Of a stretch of DNA of 64,000 nucleotides, positions 24,503 through 32,983 are shown one piece after another. This stretch comes from CANKJK01 sp964400405. GTDB taxonomy: Bacteria; Acidobacteriota; Vicinamibacteria; Vicinamibacterales; UBA2999. The notes beneath the pieces are model-generated. The model searched no databases. It was not told where the DNA came from and saw nothing but the letters and a program-made list of their open reading frames with translations. Positions within the stretch are counted from its first letter, which is position 1, and every line of letters begins with the position of its first letter. Position numbers and translations under genes: made by a program. Where the stretch lies: assembly GCA_964400405.1 (NCBI GenBank), contig CAYNUO010000002.1, positions 14,681 through 78,680 of the forward strand. The letters run 5' to 3'.

Positions 24503-25429
24503 TCACACGGACCGCTTCGCGTTCTGCACGTAGCGGATCTCGTTCAGCAGCGCGCGCACGCCGTCGCGTGCGGGCAGCATGTCGCTGCCCATCTGCACCG
24601 GCCGGCAGACGTAGCTGATGTGGAGATGGTCGGCGGCATAGTCCGCCCGGAGCGGCTCGAAGCCGGCACGGCGGAGATACGCGATCATCGTGTCCTCGGT
24701 GAGGTAGTAGGGGTGGTCGATCTTGACCGCGTCCTCCACCGACCAGTTCCGCAGATACGCCGCGCGGAAGTCGACGATGTCGACAAACAGCAGGCCCAGC
24801 GGATAGATCAGCGAACGGACGACGCGCAGCGTGCGCTCGATGTCGAGCAGGTGGTCGACCGTCTGGAACAGGCCGACGACGTCGAAGTGGCGGCCGTCCG
24901 GCTGGTAATCCTCGACGAGGGCCGTGATCGTCTCCAGGCCGAGCGCGCGGGCTTCCTCGACTTCGAGCGGCGCCGGGTCGATCACCGTGGCCTTCAGGCC
25001 GAACCGCTCCGAGAGATGGTGCGCGACGACGCCGGTGGACCCGCCGATGTCGAGCAGCGAGGCATAGCCGGCGCCGTCGATGTACGGCGCCAGAAACTCG
25101 GCGCGCTCCTTCGCGTAATCGAGCTGCTCGCCCTGGATCGACTTCGCGTCGATGAGCCGGCCGTGGAACGCGCTGACGAGCGGCCGGTACGTGCCGTTGT
25201 AGAACTGGCCGTAGGCGTCGGCCGTCATCACGGGGCTCAGGAACACCAGGCCGCAGTCCGCGCACGCCGAGGCGGGCGCGGGATAGCCGTAACGGTCACG
25301 ATGGGTGATCACGACGAAGCGGTCGCCGTGGCAGAGGTTGCACGTCTGCACCGGCATCTTCGGCTGCGCCGCGAAGTCGAACGGCAGGGCGGCGATCCGG
25401 GCCGCTCGCTCTGGATTCACGCTGCTCAC
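24503..25429 (-). CDS. SAM-dependent methyltransferase with N-terminal zinc-binding domain
   Basis: The 308-residue product has an N-terminal four-cysteine module (CNLC near residue 31, CADC about 27 residues later), then LLDIGGSTGVVAHHL as SAM-binding motif I near residue 118, VIDPAPLEVE, and DVVGLFQTVDHLLD. The arrangement of a zinc module before the Rossmann methyltransferase recalls the sugar C-methyltransferases (NovU/TylC3 type), but the usual C-terminal domain of that group is not obvious. The GTG at 25429 is preceded by AGGAG, spaced 7 bases. It sits between NeuC and the NeuA-like gene, so it may methylate the nonulosonic acid or a precursor. Confidence 0.8.
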   Translation of the reverse strand: MSSVNPERAARIAALPFDFAAQPKMPVQTCNLCHGDRFVVITHRDRYGYPAPASACADCGLVFLSPVMTADAYGQFYNGTYRPLVSAFHGRLIDAKSIQGEQLDYAKERAEFLAPYIDGAGYASLLDIGGSTGVVAHHLSERFGLKATVIDPAPLEVEEARALGLETITALVEDYQPDGRHFDVVGLFQTVDHLLDIERTLRVVRSLIYPLGLLFVDIVDFRAAYLRNWSVEDAVKIDHPYYLTEDTMIAYLRRAGFEPLRADYAADHLHISYVCRPVQMGSDMLPARDGVRALLNEIRYVQNAKRSV

Positions 25430-25452
25430 GAATGGCTCCTCGGCACGAAGTC

Positions 25453-26616
25453 TCAGTAGGTCAGGCGCTTTTCGACGGTCAGTGCCACCGTCGCCAGGCA
25501 GTCCGCGATGCGGCGGCCGGCCTGGCCGTCGCCATAGAGATGGTCCGGCGCGGGACGCCCGCGCCGCTGGTGCTCGCGGATCGCCCCGGCGATCGCGGCG
25601 CGGTCGTGCTCGACGTCGATCACGTTCCGCCCGCGCTCGCGGCCCTGCTGGCGCGACCCGATGTTGACGGCCGGCACGCCCAGGAACGAGCACTCGCGGA
25701 TCGCGACGCTGGAGTTGCCGACGATGGCCGTCGCGCCGACCAGCAGTCGCAGGAAGTCTTCCGGAAACATGTTGCGGAAGAAGTGGAAGTGCTCCGGCTT
25801 TTCCTTCTCGCGGAACACGCGGATGCCCTTGGACGTGCCGTCGCTGCCCGCGTCGACGTTCGGCCAGAACCACAGCACGGGCAGGCCTGCGTCCTTTACC
25901 GCGTAGAGCGTCTCGTCGACCTGGTGGCGGGCCTCCTCGTACTCGGTCGTCACCGGGTGCTGCATGACCACGAGATAGCCCTTCGACAGATCCCCGCGCG
26001 CGCCGACGCCGCCGTACTTCACGAAGGGGTCGAAATCCATGGCCGGCTTCGCCGCGACCTCGGCCGCGATGTCGATCGACGGGCAGCCGGTCAGAATCAC
26101 CGACGCCGGCTCCTCGCCCAGACGGATCACGCGCTCGCGCGCCCCTGCCGTCGAGACCAGGTGGATGTTCGACAGCTTCGTGACGGCGTGGCGGACCTTC
26201 TCGTCGATGGAGCCGGTCACCTCCCCGCCCTGGACGTGCACCACGGGGATGTTCATGTACGACGCCGCGACGGCGTTGGCGAGCGTCTCGTACCGGTCGG
26301 CGATCGTGACGACGGCGTCCGGCTTGAGGTTGTCGAACACGGTGGCGAGCTCGACCAGGCCCATGCCCGTCGACTTCGCCGACGTGACCAGGTTCTCGCC
26401 CTCGACGACCATGTAGACGCGCGCGGCCGGCACGAAGCCGTCACGCTCGATCGCGCCGATCGCGTTGCCGTAGCGTTCGAGCAGCGCGGAGGCGGCGACG
26501 ACGAGCTGCAGCTCGAGATCGGGGTGCTGCTGGATCGCCGTCAGGGCCGTCCGGATGCGCGAGTAGCTCGGTCGCGCCGTCACGACCACGCAGATCTTCC
26601 GCTTCATGCCCTTCAT
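25453..26616 (-). CDS. neuC: UDP-N-acetylglucosamine 2-epimerase, hydrolysing (NeuC type)
   Basis: The 387-residue GT-B-fold product has VVVTARPSYSRIRTAL, ADRYETLANAVAASYMNIPV, HVQGGEVTGSIDEKVRHA, GCPSIDIA, and the C-terminal VGNSSVAIRECSFLGVPAVN followed by GSRQQGRERG. This is the standard NeuC pattern. NeuC hydrolyses UDP-GlcNAc or a relative to ManNAc plus UDP, feeding NeuB. The ATG at 26616 overlaps the TGA of neuB (ATGA), confirming the order NeuB then NeuC on the transcript. A paralogue is encoded at 49758. The exact hexosamine is not predictable; 2,4-diacetamido sugars are also used in this family. Confidence 0.92.
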   Translation of the reverse strand: MKGMKRKICVVVTARPSYSRIRTALTAIQQHPDLELQLVVAASALLERYGNAIGAIERDGFVPAARVYMVVEGENLVTSAKSTGMGLVELATVFDNLKPDAVVTIADRYETLANAVAASYMNIPVVHVQGGEVTGSIDEKVRHAVTKLSNIHLVSTAGARERVIRLGEEPASVILTGCPSIDIAAEVAAKPAMDFDPFVKYGGVGARGDLSKGYLVVMQHPVTTEYEEARHQVDETLYAVKDAGLPVLWFWPNVDAGSDGTSKGIRVFREKEKPEHFHFFRNMFPEDFLRLLVGATAIVGNSSVAIRECSFLGVPAVNIGSRQQGRERGRNVIDVEHDRAAIAGAIREHQRRGRPAPDHLYGDGQAGRRIADCLATVALTVEKRLTY

Positions 26617-27644
26617 GCCAGATGGTCTTCCGTCAGCAGTTCGTCCACGTCGAGACCCCGCGCGAGCCGGCGCCCGATGACGTCCGGGAGGCGCGACTCG
26701 GGGAGGCCCGTGCCGGGCTTCTTGAGCGTGAGGTCCAGAGCAGCCAGTGTATGTCCCGCGGGGAGTGCGCGAACAGCCACGAGGCTGCGCGTGAAGATGG
26801 CGCGGAGCGGCGCGGTCGCCGCCGCGGCCCCGTCCTTGTCCACGGGCGAGGCCTTCATCGTCTCGATGAACCGGATGCCGTCGACCAGCTGCCGGAGCTC
26901 GGCGGTCGTCACCGACGCGATGACGTCGGGCCCGAACATCTCGCGGCTGAGCGTCACGTGCAGCTCGAGGATGTCGATGCCCATCGTCACGGCCGCAAGC
27001 CCGGGGTAGATGGTCGCCGAGTGATCCGACAGCCCGACCCATCCGCCGTAGCGCGCCCGAAACTCGGGAATCAGGTTCAGCCCGATCTTGTCAGGCGGGC
27101 ACGGATACGCCGTCGTGCACTGCAGCACGCCGACCTGGACGCCGGCCTTCTTCACGCGCGCCACCGCGGCGTCCGTCTCGGCCAGCGGGCTCATGCCGCT
27201 CGAGAAGACAACCGGTGTGCCGGTCGCGGCCATGCGGTCGACGAGCGCGTGATGCCCGATCTCGCCTGATGCCACCTTCCAGAAGCGCTGCCCGATCCGG
27301 TCGAGGATGTCGACGGCCGCCTGCGAGAACGGCGAGCAGATGAAGGCGACCCCACGCTCGGCGCAGTGGTCCGCAAGCCCCTGCCACTGTTCCGGCGTGA
27401 ACGCCATCCGCTGCCAGTAGTCGTAGCGCGTCGCGTCCTGGCGGCTGAACTTCACGCGGAAGGGCTCGGCCGGCGTGCTCTCCGCGCTCGCGATGTGCAT
27501 CTGGAACTTCACGGCGTCCGCGCCGGCCGCGGCGATCGCGTCGATGAACGCGTGCGCCTGGCCGAGCGACCCGTCGTGGGTCAGGGCCACTTCGCCCATG
27601 ACGAAGCAGCGGCCGGTGCCGATCGGTGGCTGAGGAATGCTCAT
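26613..27644 (-). CDS. neuB: N-acetylneuraminate/legionaminate-type synthase (NeuB)
   Basis: The 343-residue product has VMGEVALTHDGSLGQAHAFI near residue 15, VKFQMHIA, KVASGEIGH and SSGMSPLAE in the barrel, and a SAF domain from about residue 285 (LVAVRALPAGHTLAALDLTL). GEVALTHDG replaces the more usual AEIGxNHNG, so it is a divergent member. It condenses phosphoenolpyruvate with an N-acyl hexosamine. The ATG at 27644 overlaps the stop of the family A gene by one base, and NeuC overlaps its own stop, so the sialic-acid-type genes are co-translated with the glycosyltransferases. Confidence 0.88.
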   Translation of the reverse strand: MSIPQPPIGTGRCFVMGEVALTHDGSLGQAHAFIDAIAAAGADAVKFQMHIASAESTPAEPFRVKFSRQDATRYDYWQRMAFTPEQWQGLADHCAERGVAFICSPFSQAAVDILDRIGQRFWKVASGEIGHHALVDRMAATGTPVVFSSGMSPLAETDAAVARVKKAGVQVGVLQCTTAYPCPPDKIGLNLIPEFRARYGGWVGLSDHSATIYPGLAAVTMGIDILELHVTLSREMFGPDVIASVTTAELRQLVDGIRFIETMKASPVDKDGAAAATAPLRAIFTRSLVAVRALPAGHTLAALDLTLKKPGTGLPESRLPDVIGRRLARGLDVDELLTEDHLA

Positions 27645-29266
27645 CAGTGAATGGATCCTCTCGACGATAGTCCAGGAGCGACTCTGAGCACGACGGTCTT
27701 GGCGGCGGCCACGAGCCGCGCCCGGCGGTGGCGCCAGCGCGTGACGCGCTGCTCGCGATACTTCTCGGCGTAGCGCCGCGCACGCTCGGCCTGCACGACG
27801 GCCTTGCCTTCACGCTCGCGGATGCCGCGCGGGTCGCCAAGCCATCGGAGTCCCCACGGCGTGTCCATCACCAGCGCGAGCGCCGCCGCGGTCAGCCGCC
27901 CGGACGCCGTGACCGCTTCCGGTGCACCGGGGGCCAACGCCGCCGACGCCTCGACGGCGTCGACGAAGCGCGGGGTGGACGCGACCCCCAGGCCCGCCGG
28001 CCGGATGAACGCTTCGACGAACGGCCCGTTCCTCTTCGCCGTGGTGCCCGCGAGGCCCTCGAGCAGCTGCCGCGCGTGTTCATCGAGTGAGCGGCTCGTG
28101 TGCAGGAAGCCGTCGCCGACCCGCAGCAGATACTGGAAGTGCAGCGTGCCTTCCTGGTTCTCGCGGAACTCCGGCAGCAGCACGGTGTAGACGGGACGGT
28201 CGACGATCGCCGACTCGATGAGCGCGCTGGTGTTGAGGCCGACGATCACCGCGGCGTGGTACATCGAGTCGAAGTAGTCGGCGCGCGCGGCGGCGTCGAG
28301 CGGGTTCGAGCCGAACACGTACACGCCCGGGCACTCCCGCGCGAGGTCGACGCCCTCCCACTCCGTCAGCCGCTGCGGATGCGGACGCACGACGATCGGC
28401 AGCTCGCGAAGGCGCGGGTCGGCGTGCTGCCTGAGCGCGCGAATCCACCGGCGGACGAAAGCCGGTTCGGGCGGGCTGCCTTTGAAGAGCGACGAGCAGA
28501 CATAGAGCGCAAACGGCCGCGTGTCCGGCAGCCCGGCGCGCCGGCAGAACGCCTCGCGGTCGAGCGCGGGCGTCCGGTCGAACCACTGGTCGAAGCACTG
28601 CGCCCCGGTCACGACCACCATCCCGGGCGGCAATCCGTGGAGGTCGACCGCTTCGCGCTTCTGCGTCTCGTTCCAGACGAGCACACGGTCCGGCCGCACA
28701 CGAATCAGCGCCTTGCTGGTGAGGTGGTCCCAGCTCCAGACGGCCAGCGCCGTCGGAATCCGGAGCGCGCGCGCGGCGCGGAGGTAGTCGAGCTGCGGAG
28801 ACCCGAGCTCGATGAGCGGCGTGACCACGACGAGGTCCGGTTTCATCGACGCGATGAACTCGCGCAGGCGCGGCGGCGGCTCGATCGCCCGCTCCACCGC
28901 GGCGACACGGGCGGTGGCGCCATCGACGCCCCATCGATCCCGCGCCCACGCGGCCAGGCGTGGTGTGCGCTCCGCCGCGCGCTGGCGGATCTTCGTCGCG
29001 TCCGCGTAGCGCGGCTCCTCGTAGCGCAGGAAGTCGAGGCTGAGCCGCAGCCCTTCCGCCAGCCGCGTCGTCCGCGTGACGGGCACCTCGGGTGTCAGGC
29101 CGAAGGTCACCCCGGGCGTCGACGCCGCGAGACCCTCGACGAACGCACGGTTGTCCTCCCGATCGACGGCCAGATGGACGCGATGCCCGTGCTCCGCGAG
29201 CAGCCGGATGGCCGCATCGAAGTTGCGGAAGTACGTGTAGTGCCGCGCGAGAAAGAGAATCGTCAC
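27644..29266 (-). CDS. Family A putative glycosyltransferase
   Basis: The 540-residue product shows the full family A order: TILFLARHYTYFRNFD at the N-terminus, VVTPLIELGSPQLDYL near 147-162, SWDHLTSKALIR near 178-189, LVWNETQKREA near 196-206, VTGAQCFDQWF near 219-229, YVCSSLF near 255-261, RPHPQR near 294-299, GLNTSALIESAIVDRP near 343-358 and NQEGTLHFQYL near 370-380. The Rossmann-like start with RNF-E/D and GH, and the two-domain layout, indicate a GT-B enzyme. The basic C-terminal 60 residues (RRYAEKYREQRVTRWRHRRA) may touch the membrane. The GTG at 29266 overlaps the stop of the family B gene (GTGA). Donor and acceptor are unknown. Confidence 0.75.
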   Translation of the reverse strand: MTILFLARHYTYFRNFDAAIRLLAEHGHRVHLAVDREDNRAFVEGLAASTPGVTFGLTPEVPVTRTTRLAEGLRLSLDFLRYEEPRYADATKIRQRAAERTPRLAAWARDRWGVDGATARVAAVERAIEPPPRLREFIASMKPDLVVVTPLIELGSPQLDYLRAARALRIPTALAVWSWDHLTSKALIRVRPDRVLVWNETQKREAVDLHGLPPGMVVVTGAQCFDQWFDRTPALDREAFCRRAGLPDTRPFALYVCSSLFKGSPPEPAFVRRWIRALRQHADPRLRELPIVVRPHPQRLTEWEGVDLARECPGVYVFGSNPLDAAARADYFDSMYHAAVIVGLNTSALIESAIVDRPVYTVLLPEFRENQEGTLHFQYLLRVGDGFLHTSRSLDEHARQLLEGLAGTTAKRNGPFVEAFIRPAGLGVASTPRFVDAVEASAALAPGAPEAVTASGRLTAAALALVMDTPWGLRWLGDPRGIREREGKAVVQAERARRYAEKYREQRVTRWRHRRARLVAAAKTVVLRVAPGLSSRGSIH

Positions 29267-30573
29267 GGCGTCAGCATCGTCAGCGGGTCGAGCCCGCGCA
29301 GGTCGACGGGCGAGAAGCGCGCCGCCCCCTTCAGGCGGTGGCACGCGCGCAGCGCCACGGAGAGGTGCGCGTGCAGGAACTCGGGGTCGGCCAGCACCGC
29401 GGAGGTCGGCACGCCGAGCAGCGGCGCCATCCACGTCAGGCTGCCGCAGGTGCCGACGTAGGCGGAGGCGTGCGCGATGATGTCGGTCTGCGCGGCGAGG
29501 TTCGTCCTCGGCGTGAGCCACTCGCGCGCGCTGATGATCCGGGAGTTCCCCGCGAACGCGTAGTCCGCGTGGTCGTCGATGGCGAGCCCCGTGTCCAGCA
29601 GCACGACCGGACGCTGCTCCGCCAGCTCTCGCACCATCCGCTGCAGCGTCTGCCGGATCGCGGGCGTGTCCGGCATCGAGCGCGCCGCGTAGAACTTCAC
29701 GGCCACGTAGGACTCCGGCAGGCTGCTGCGCGCGATGACGCCCGGAGGCGTGTGCAGCCTGAAGCGCGTGTGGCTGTCCAGGAACCCGCTCGCCCGGTGG
29801 CCCGACCAGAACAGCTTGAAGAGGCGGAACATCAGCGACGGGTGCAGCACGCGCGCGCCGTCGAGACCCTGCGCCCGGCTGGCCGCCGCGACGATGTCCG
29901 CTTCCAGCGCCGAGCCGCTCAGCTGCTTGAGCTCGCCACGTTCGGCGTTCCGGCGTGCGAACTCCTCGGGCGTGATGAGGTCCCAGATCTCGACCGAACG
30001 GGTGGCGATGTCCGTGTACCAGGCCCCGGCGCCGCCCCGCGTGACGACCGTCACCCGCTTCGGGTCGAGCTGGTACGCCGCCGTGACCCATCGGAGGAAC
30101 GGAATCCAGTACAGGACCTCGTAGCCGACCTCGGCCAGCCACGGCCCGACGATGACGGGATGGTCCCCGTCCAGCAGTCCGGCCAGTTCGCGCTCGACGG
30201 CCCACTCGGTCTGGTTCCAGCCGTGCTGCTCGCGGAGCTTCGTCCGCCGGTCGCGACGCGCCAGCAGCGGCCGGCGCACGGCCCGGTAGGCGGCCTTCCA
30301 CGCGTTGACGCTCCGGTTCTTCACCGATTCGCGGACGCGGCCGACGGCGTGCCTCGCATCCTTGACGCCCGAGATCAGCACCTTCCGGGTGTGGCGGGCG
30401 CGGTTCTGCGCGCGGCGCGCCTGCTTCAGCAGCACGTGCCAGGCCGCGCGGACTCTCGGCATCGCGTCGGCCACGGCATCGGTGACGACCCTCCACCGCC
30501 GGCGCGCGTTCGTCTGCGCGCGACGCGCCTGCTTCAGCGTCAGATTCCTCGCCGCGAGAATCGTGTTGAACAT
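29263..30573 (-). CDS. Family B putative glycosyltransferase with repeated basic N-terminus
   Basis: The 436-residue product has the family B core from about residue 138: IVGPWLAEVGYEVLYW, VVTRGGAGAWYTDI, LHPSLMFRLFKLFW, LDTGLAIDDHADY, and ASAYVGTCGSLTWMAPLLGV. The Cys in GTCGS replaces the Tyr seen in most copies, as it also does in the product of 35607. The first 100 residues are basic and helical and contain LKQARRAQ twice, at residues 14 and 49, a 35-residue tandem repeat. It starts 4 bp after the membrane glycosyltransferase gene, and the next family A gene overlaps its stop. Function by family position only. Confidence 0.72.
   Translation of the reverse strand: MFNTILAARNLTLKQARRAQTNARRRWRVVTDAVADAMPRVRAAWHVLLKQARRAQNRARHTRKVLISGVKDARHAVGRVRESVKNRSVNAWKAAYRAVRRPLLARRDRRTKLREQHGWNQTEWAVERELAGLLDGDHPVIVGPWLAEVGYEVLYWIPFLRWVTAAYQLDPKRVTVVTRGGAGAWYTDIATRSVEIWDLITPEEFARRNAERGELKQLSGSALEADIVAAASRAQGLDGARVLHPSLMFRLFKLFWSGHRASGFLDSHTRFRLHTPPGVIARSSLPESYVAVKFYAARSMPDTPAIRQTLQRMVRELAEQRPVVLLDTGLAIDDHADYAFAGNSRIISAREWLTPRTNLAAQTDIIAHASAYVGTCGSLTWMAPLLGVPTSAVLADPEFLHAHLSVALRACHRLKGAARFSPVDLRGLDPLTMLTP
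30325..30534 (-). repeat. Tandem 35-codon repeat in a family B gene
   Basis: Residues 14-48 and 49-83 of the product of 29263-30573 both begin LKQARRAQ and stay basic and helical (NARRRWRVV against NRARHTRKV). The copies are diverged, so the duplication is not recent. Confidence 0.6.
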
Positions 30574-30577
30574 CGAA

Positions 30578-32983
30578 TCAGCCCGCGAAGCACGGAAGGT
30601 CGAGCATCTCGTACCGCCCGGTGGGCACGAGGTCGCGGCGCGCGAGGATCGTCAGCGGACGTCCTTCGGTGAACACGTCGCTCCGGGCCCGGGGCGACGT
30701 CACGTCCACGTACCGGTCCCGGATGTAGTCACGGATGAGCGGATGCCCGGCGAAGACGTCGCGCGCCGACCCGACCTGGCGAATGAGGACAAGCGGGACC
30801 CGCTGCGTCTCGAGCCACCGCAGCGTCTGCCGCTGCTCGGCATCGCTCGAGCGGAAGCCGGTGTACCAGAAGAGGTGCTGGACCACGCCGCGATCGGCGT
30901 AATACGGCGTCGCGAAGTTGCCGGTGGGTTCCCAGATGCGGTCCGCCGGTCTGGTGCAGGCCTGCAGATAGCGGACGAACGTCCGATCGTTCTCCGCGCC
31001 CTCGGGTGCGAAGACGTCGAGCGGAGGTGCGGCGACGTGCGCGGTCCACAGCCGCGCGGCACGGGACCGGATGGCCGCTCCGCCGTTGAGCACCTCGGAG
31101 CCGGTCAGCAGATCGCCGGCATGCACGGCGTCGGCTCCGAGCAGGGCGACCATCGCGACCACCAGTGCCACGGCCACCCGCAGCACCGGCCTGGCGAGGC
31201 GATGCACGGCGGCGCCCCAGCACTGTCTGGCGACGCCCGCCAGCAGCACGAGGTCGAGCGGCAGTGTTTCGAGGATCTGCACGGGCCGGCGCACCAGCCC
31301 GAAGTGCGCGCCGGCCAGCAGCACCACGGCGGGAATCATGTAGCGGGCCTGGCCCATCGGTCCGGGCACGTTGCGGAGCGCGGGCACGGCCAGGACCAGC
31401 ACGGCCAGCGGCAGCAGGATCAGGATGCTGTACAGCAGGACCGACGCCTCGCGACGGCCGAGCACGCGCGGCAGCGGCGCGAGCGACCGCGCCGCCAGCC
31501 AGTTGCGCAGGGCCGTCACCGACCCGACGAGGCCCGAGGGACGCCCGGCCAGCGTGTCGACGCCACCGACCGCGACGACGTTCTGGTGTCGCGCCAGGGC
31601 TTCCACCGCCCGCGTCGACGTGTCGTGCAGCGTGTAGCGCTCGGTCGATGCACCGACCGGCCGTAACCGGAGCGCCTGCTCGGCCGTCGCGCGCGCGTCG
31701 GCCGCGAGGCCGGCCTGCCACTGCACCTGCACGCGCACGGGCCAGGCCTCGTCCGCGCCAATCAGCGGCCAGGCAAGCCGCAGCGCCGGCCACGATCGCG
31801 CGTCCTCGATGCCGAGGGACTGCGCGACCTGCATGCGCGAGCTCAGGTAGCTCACGATCCCCTCGCGGCTGGCCACCACCACCAGCCACGGCAGCAGCGG
31901 CACCAGTCCGGCAACCGCGACGGTCGCCAGCCGTTGCCAGAAGGGCGTGGGCCCATCGGCCAGCACGACGGCCGACGCCGCGGCCAGGCCGACGTAGAGG
32001 CCGTGGTCGTGGCGGGTCAGCACGGCGATCGCCACCGTGAGCCCGAGCGCGACCGCACGGATCCGCGTCGGCCGGCCGGCGAACCACCAGAGAACGGCCA
32101 GCGCGACCGGATAGAGCGCCACCTTCGGATAGCTGTACAGCTGGCTCGCGCAGAACGCCGCGCCGGCCAGCGCGCCGGACCACGCGGCGAGCGCCACCGA
32201 CCTGGATGCCTGCCACGCCAGCACGGTGGAGACGACGCAGCCGGCCGCCCCGAGCAGCACGGCCAGTCCGACCTCGCCGATCACGCGCCCACCGGATACC
32301 CACTGTCCCGCCAGCGACAGCCACCAGAGCAGCGGCGCCCCGGCGTCGAACACGTCCTGATAGACGCGGTCCCCTCTCAGGACGGCCTGCGCGATCCACA
32401 CCGAGAAGCTGTCGTCGGCCGTCAGCGTCCGGCTCGACGTGAGATAGGCGGCCGTCACGAATACCGCGAAGAGCAGCGCCGCCAGCGCGCGGCGCGACCA
32501 GCGTCCCCGCGCCGTGCCGGGTGGCGTACGCAGAGCCATGCGCGCGACCTGCCAGACGGTCAGCAATGCCAGCAGACCGGCGGCGCCACCCAGCAGACCG
32601 CGGGCATCAGCCCACGCCAGCCAGCGGCCGCGGACGGTCATCACATCGCTCGCCGTGTTCACGGTGAAGGTGTTCCGGTCGACGCCGTGCGTATCGTCCA
32701 CGCGCCCGTGTTCCACGAGGCGACGGACGTTGCCACGCGACACGTCGAGGAGCGTGTACGCCCAGGTGTCCTCCGTCCGGCGATCCGGGCGCGACAGCAT
32801 GAAGGTCCGTTCGAGCCGGGCGCGCTCGGCGACCGGCAGGTCTGAAACCCAGCGGACGTTGACGGCCGCGGCCGGCACGCGGGCGACGACGAGGACGCCG
32901 GCGAGCAGGATCAACAGCGCCGCCGGGAACCACGGCGCCCATCGACGCCAGTCGATCGCTTCTCTGTGCGGGGCCGTGCTCAT
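30578..32983 (-). CDS. Large integral-membrane glycosyltransferase (PMT/ArnT-like, GT-C)
   Basis: The 801-residue product has an N-terminal helix, a periplasmic section of about 110 residues, then many hydrophobic segments. LTADDSFSVWIAQAVLRGD, followed by VYQDVFDAGAPLLWWL, is the first-loop acidic motif and context of the PMT/ArnT GT-C superfamily, which uses polyprenyl-phosphate sugars in the periplasm. The C-terminal 170 residues (RTFVRYLQACTRPADRIWEP onward) form a soluble domain. The ATG at 32983 overlaps the TGA of the A-B fusion gene (ATGA). It is the only gene inside the A/B array that is neither A nor B, and it may modify the chain after export. Confidence 0.82.
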   Translation of the reverse strand: MSTAPHREAIDWRRWAPWFPAALLILLAGVLVVARVPAAAVNVRWVSDLPVAERARLERTFMLSRPDRRTEDTWAYTLLDVSRGNVRRLVEHGRVDDTHGVDRNTFTVNTASDVMTVRGRWLAWADARGLLGGAAGLLALLTVWQVARMALRTPPGTARGRWSRRALAALLFAVFVTAAYLTSSRTLTADDSFSVWIAQAVLRGDRVYQDVFDAGAPLLWWLSLAGQWVSGGRVIGEVGLAVLLGAAGCVVSTVLAWQASRSVALAAWSGALAGAAFCASQLYSYPKVALYPVALAVLWWFAGRPTRIRAVALGLTVAIAVLTRHDHGLYVGLAAASAVVLADGPTPFWQRLATVAVAGLVPLLPWLVVVASREGIVSYLSSRMQVAQSLGIEDARSWPALRLAWPLIGADEAWPVRVQVQWQAGLAADARATAEQALRLRPVGASTERYTLHDTSTRAVEALARHQNVVAVGGVDTLAGRPSGLVGSVTALRNWLAARSLAPLPRVLGRREASVLLYSILILLPLAVLVLAVPALRNVPGPMGQARYMIPAVVLLAGAHFGLVRRPVQILETLPLDLVLLAGVARQCWGAAVHRLARPVLRVAVALVVAMVALLGADAVHAGDLLTGSEVLNGGAAIRSRAARLWTAHVAAPPLDVFAPEGAENDRTFVRYLQACTRPADRIWEPTGNFATPYYADRGVVQHLFWYTGFRSSDAEQRQTLRWLETQRVPLVLIRQVGSARDVFAGHPLIRDYIRDRYVDVTSPRARSDVFTEGRPLTILARRDLVPTGRYEMLDLPCFAG

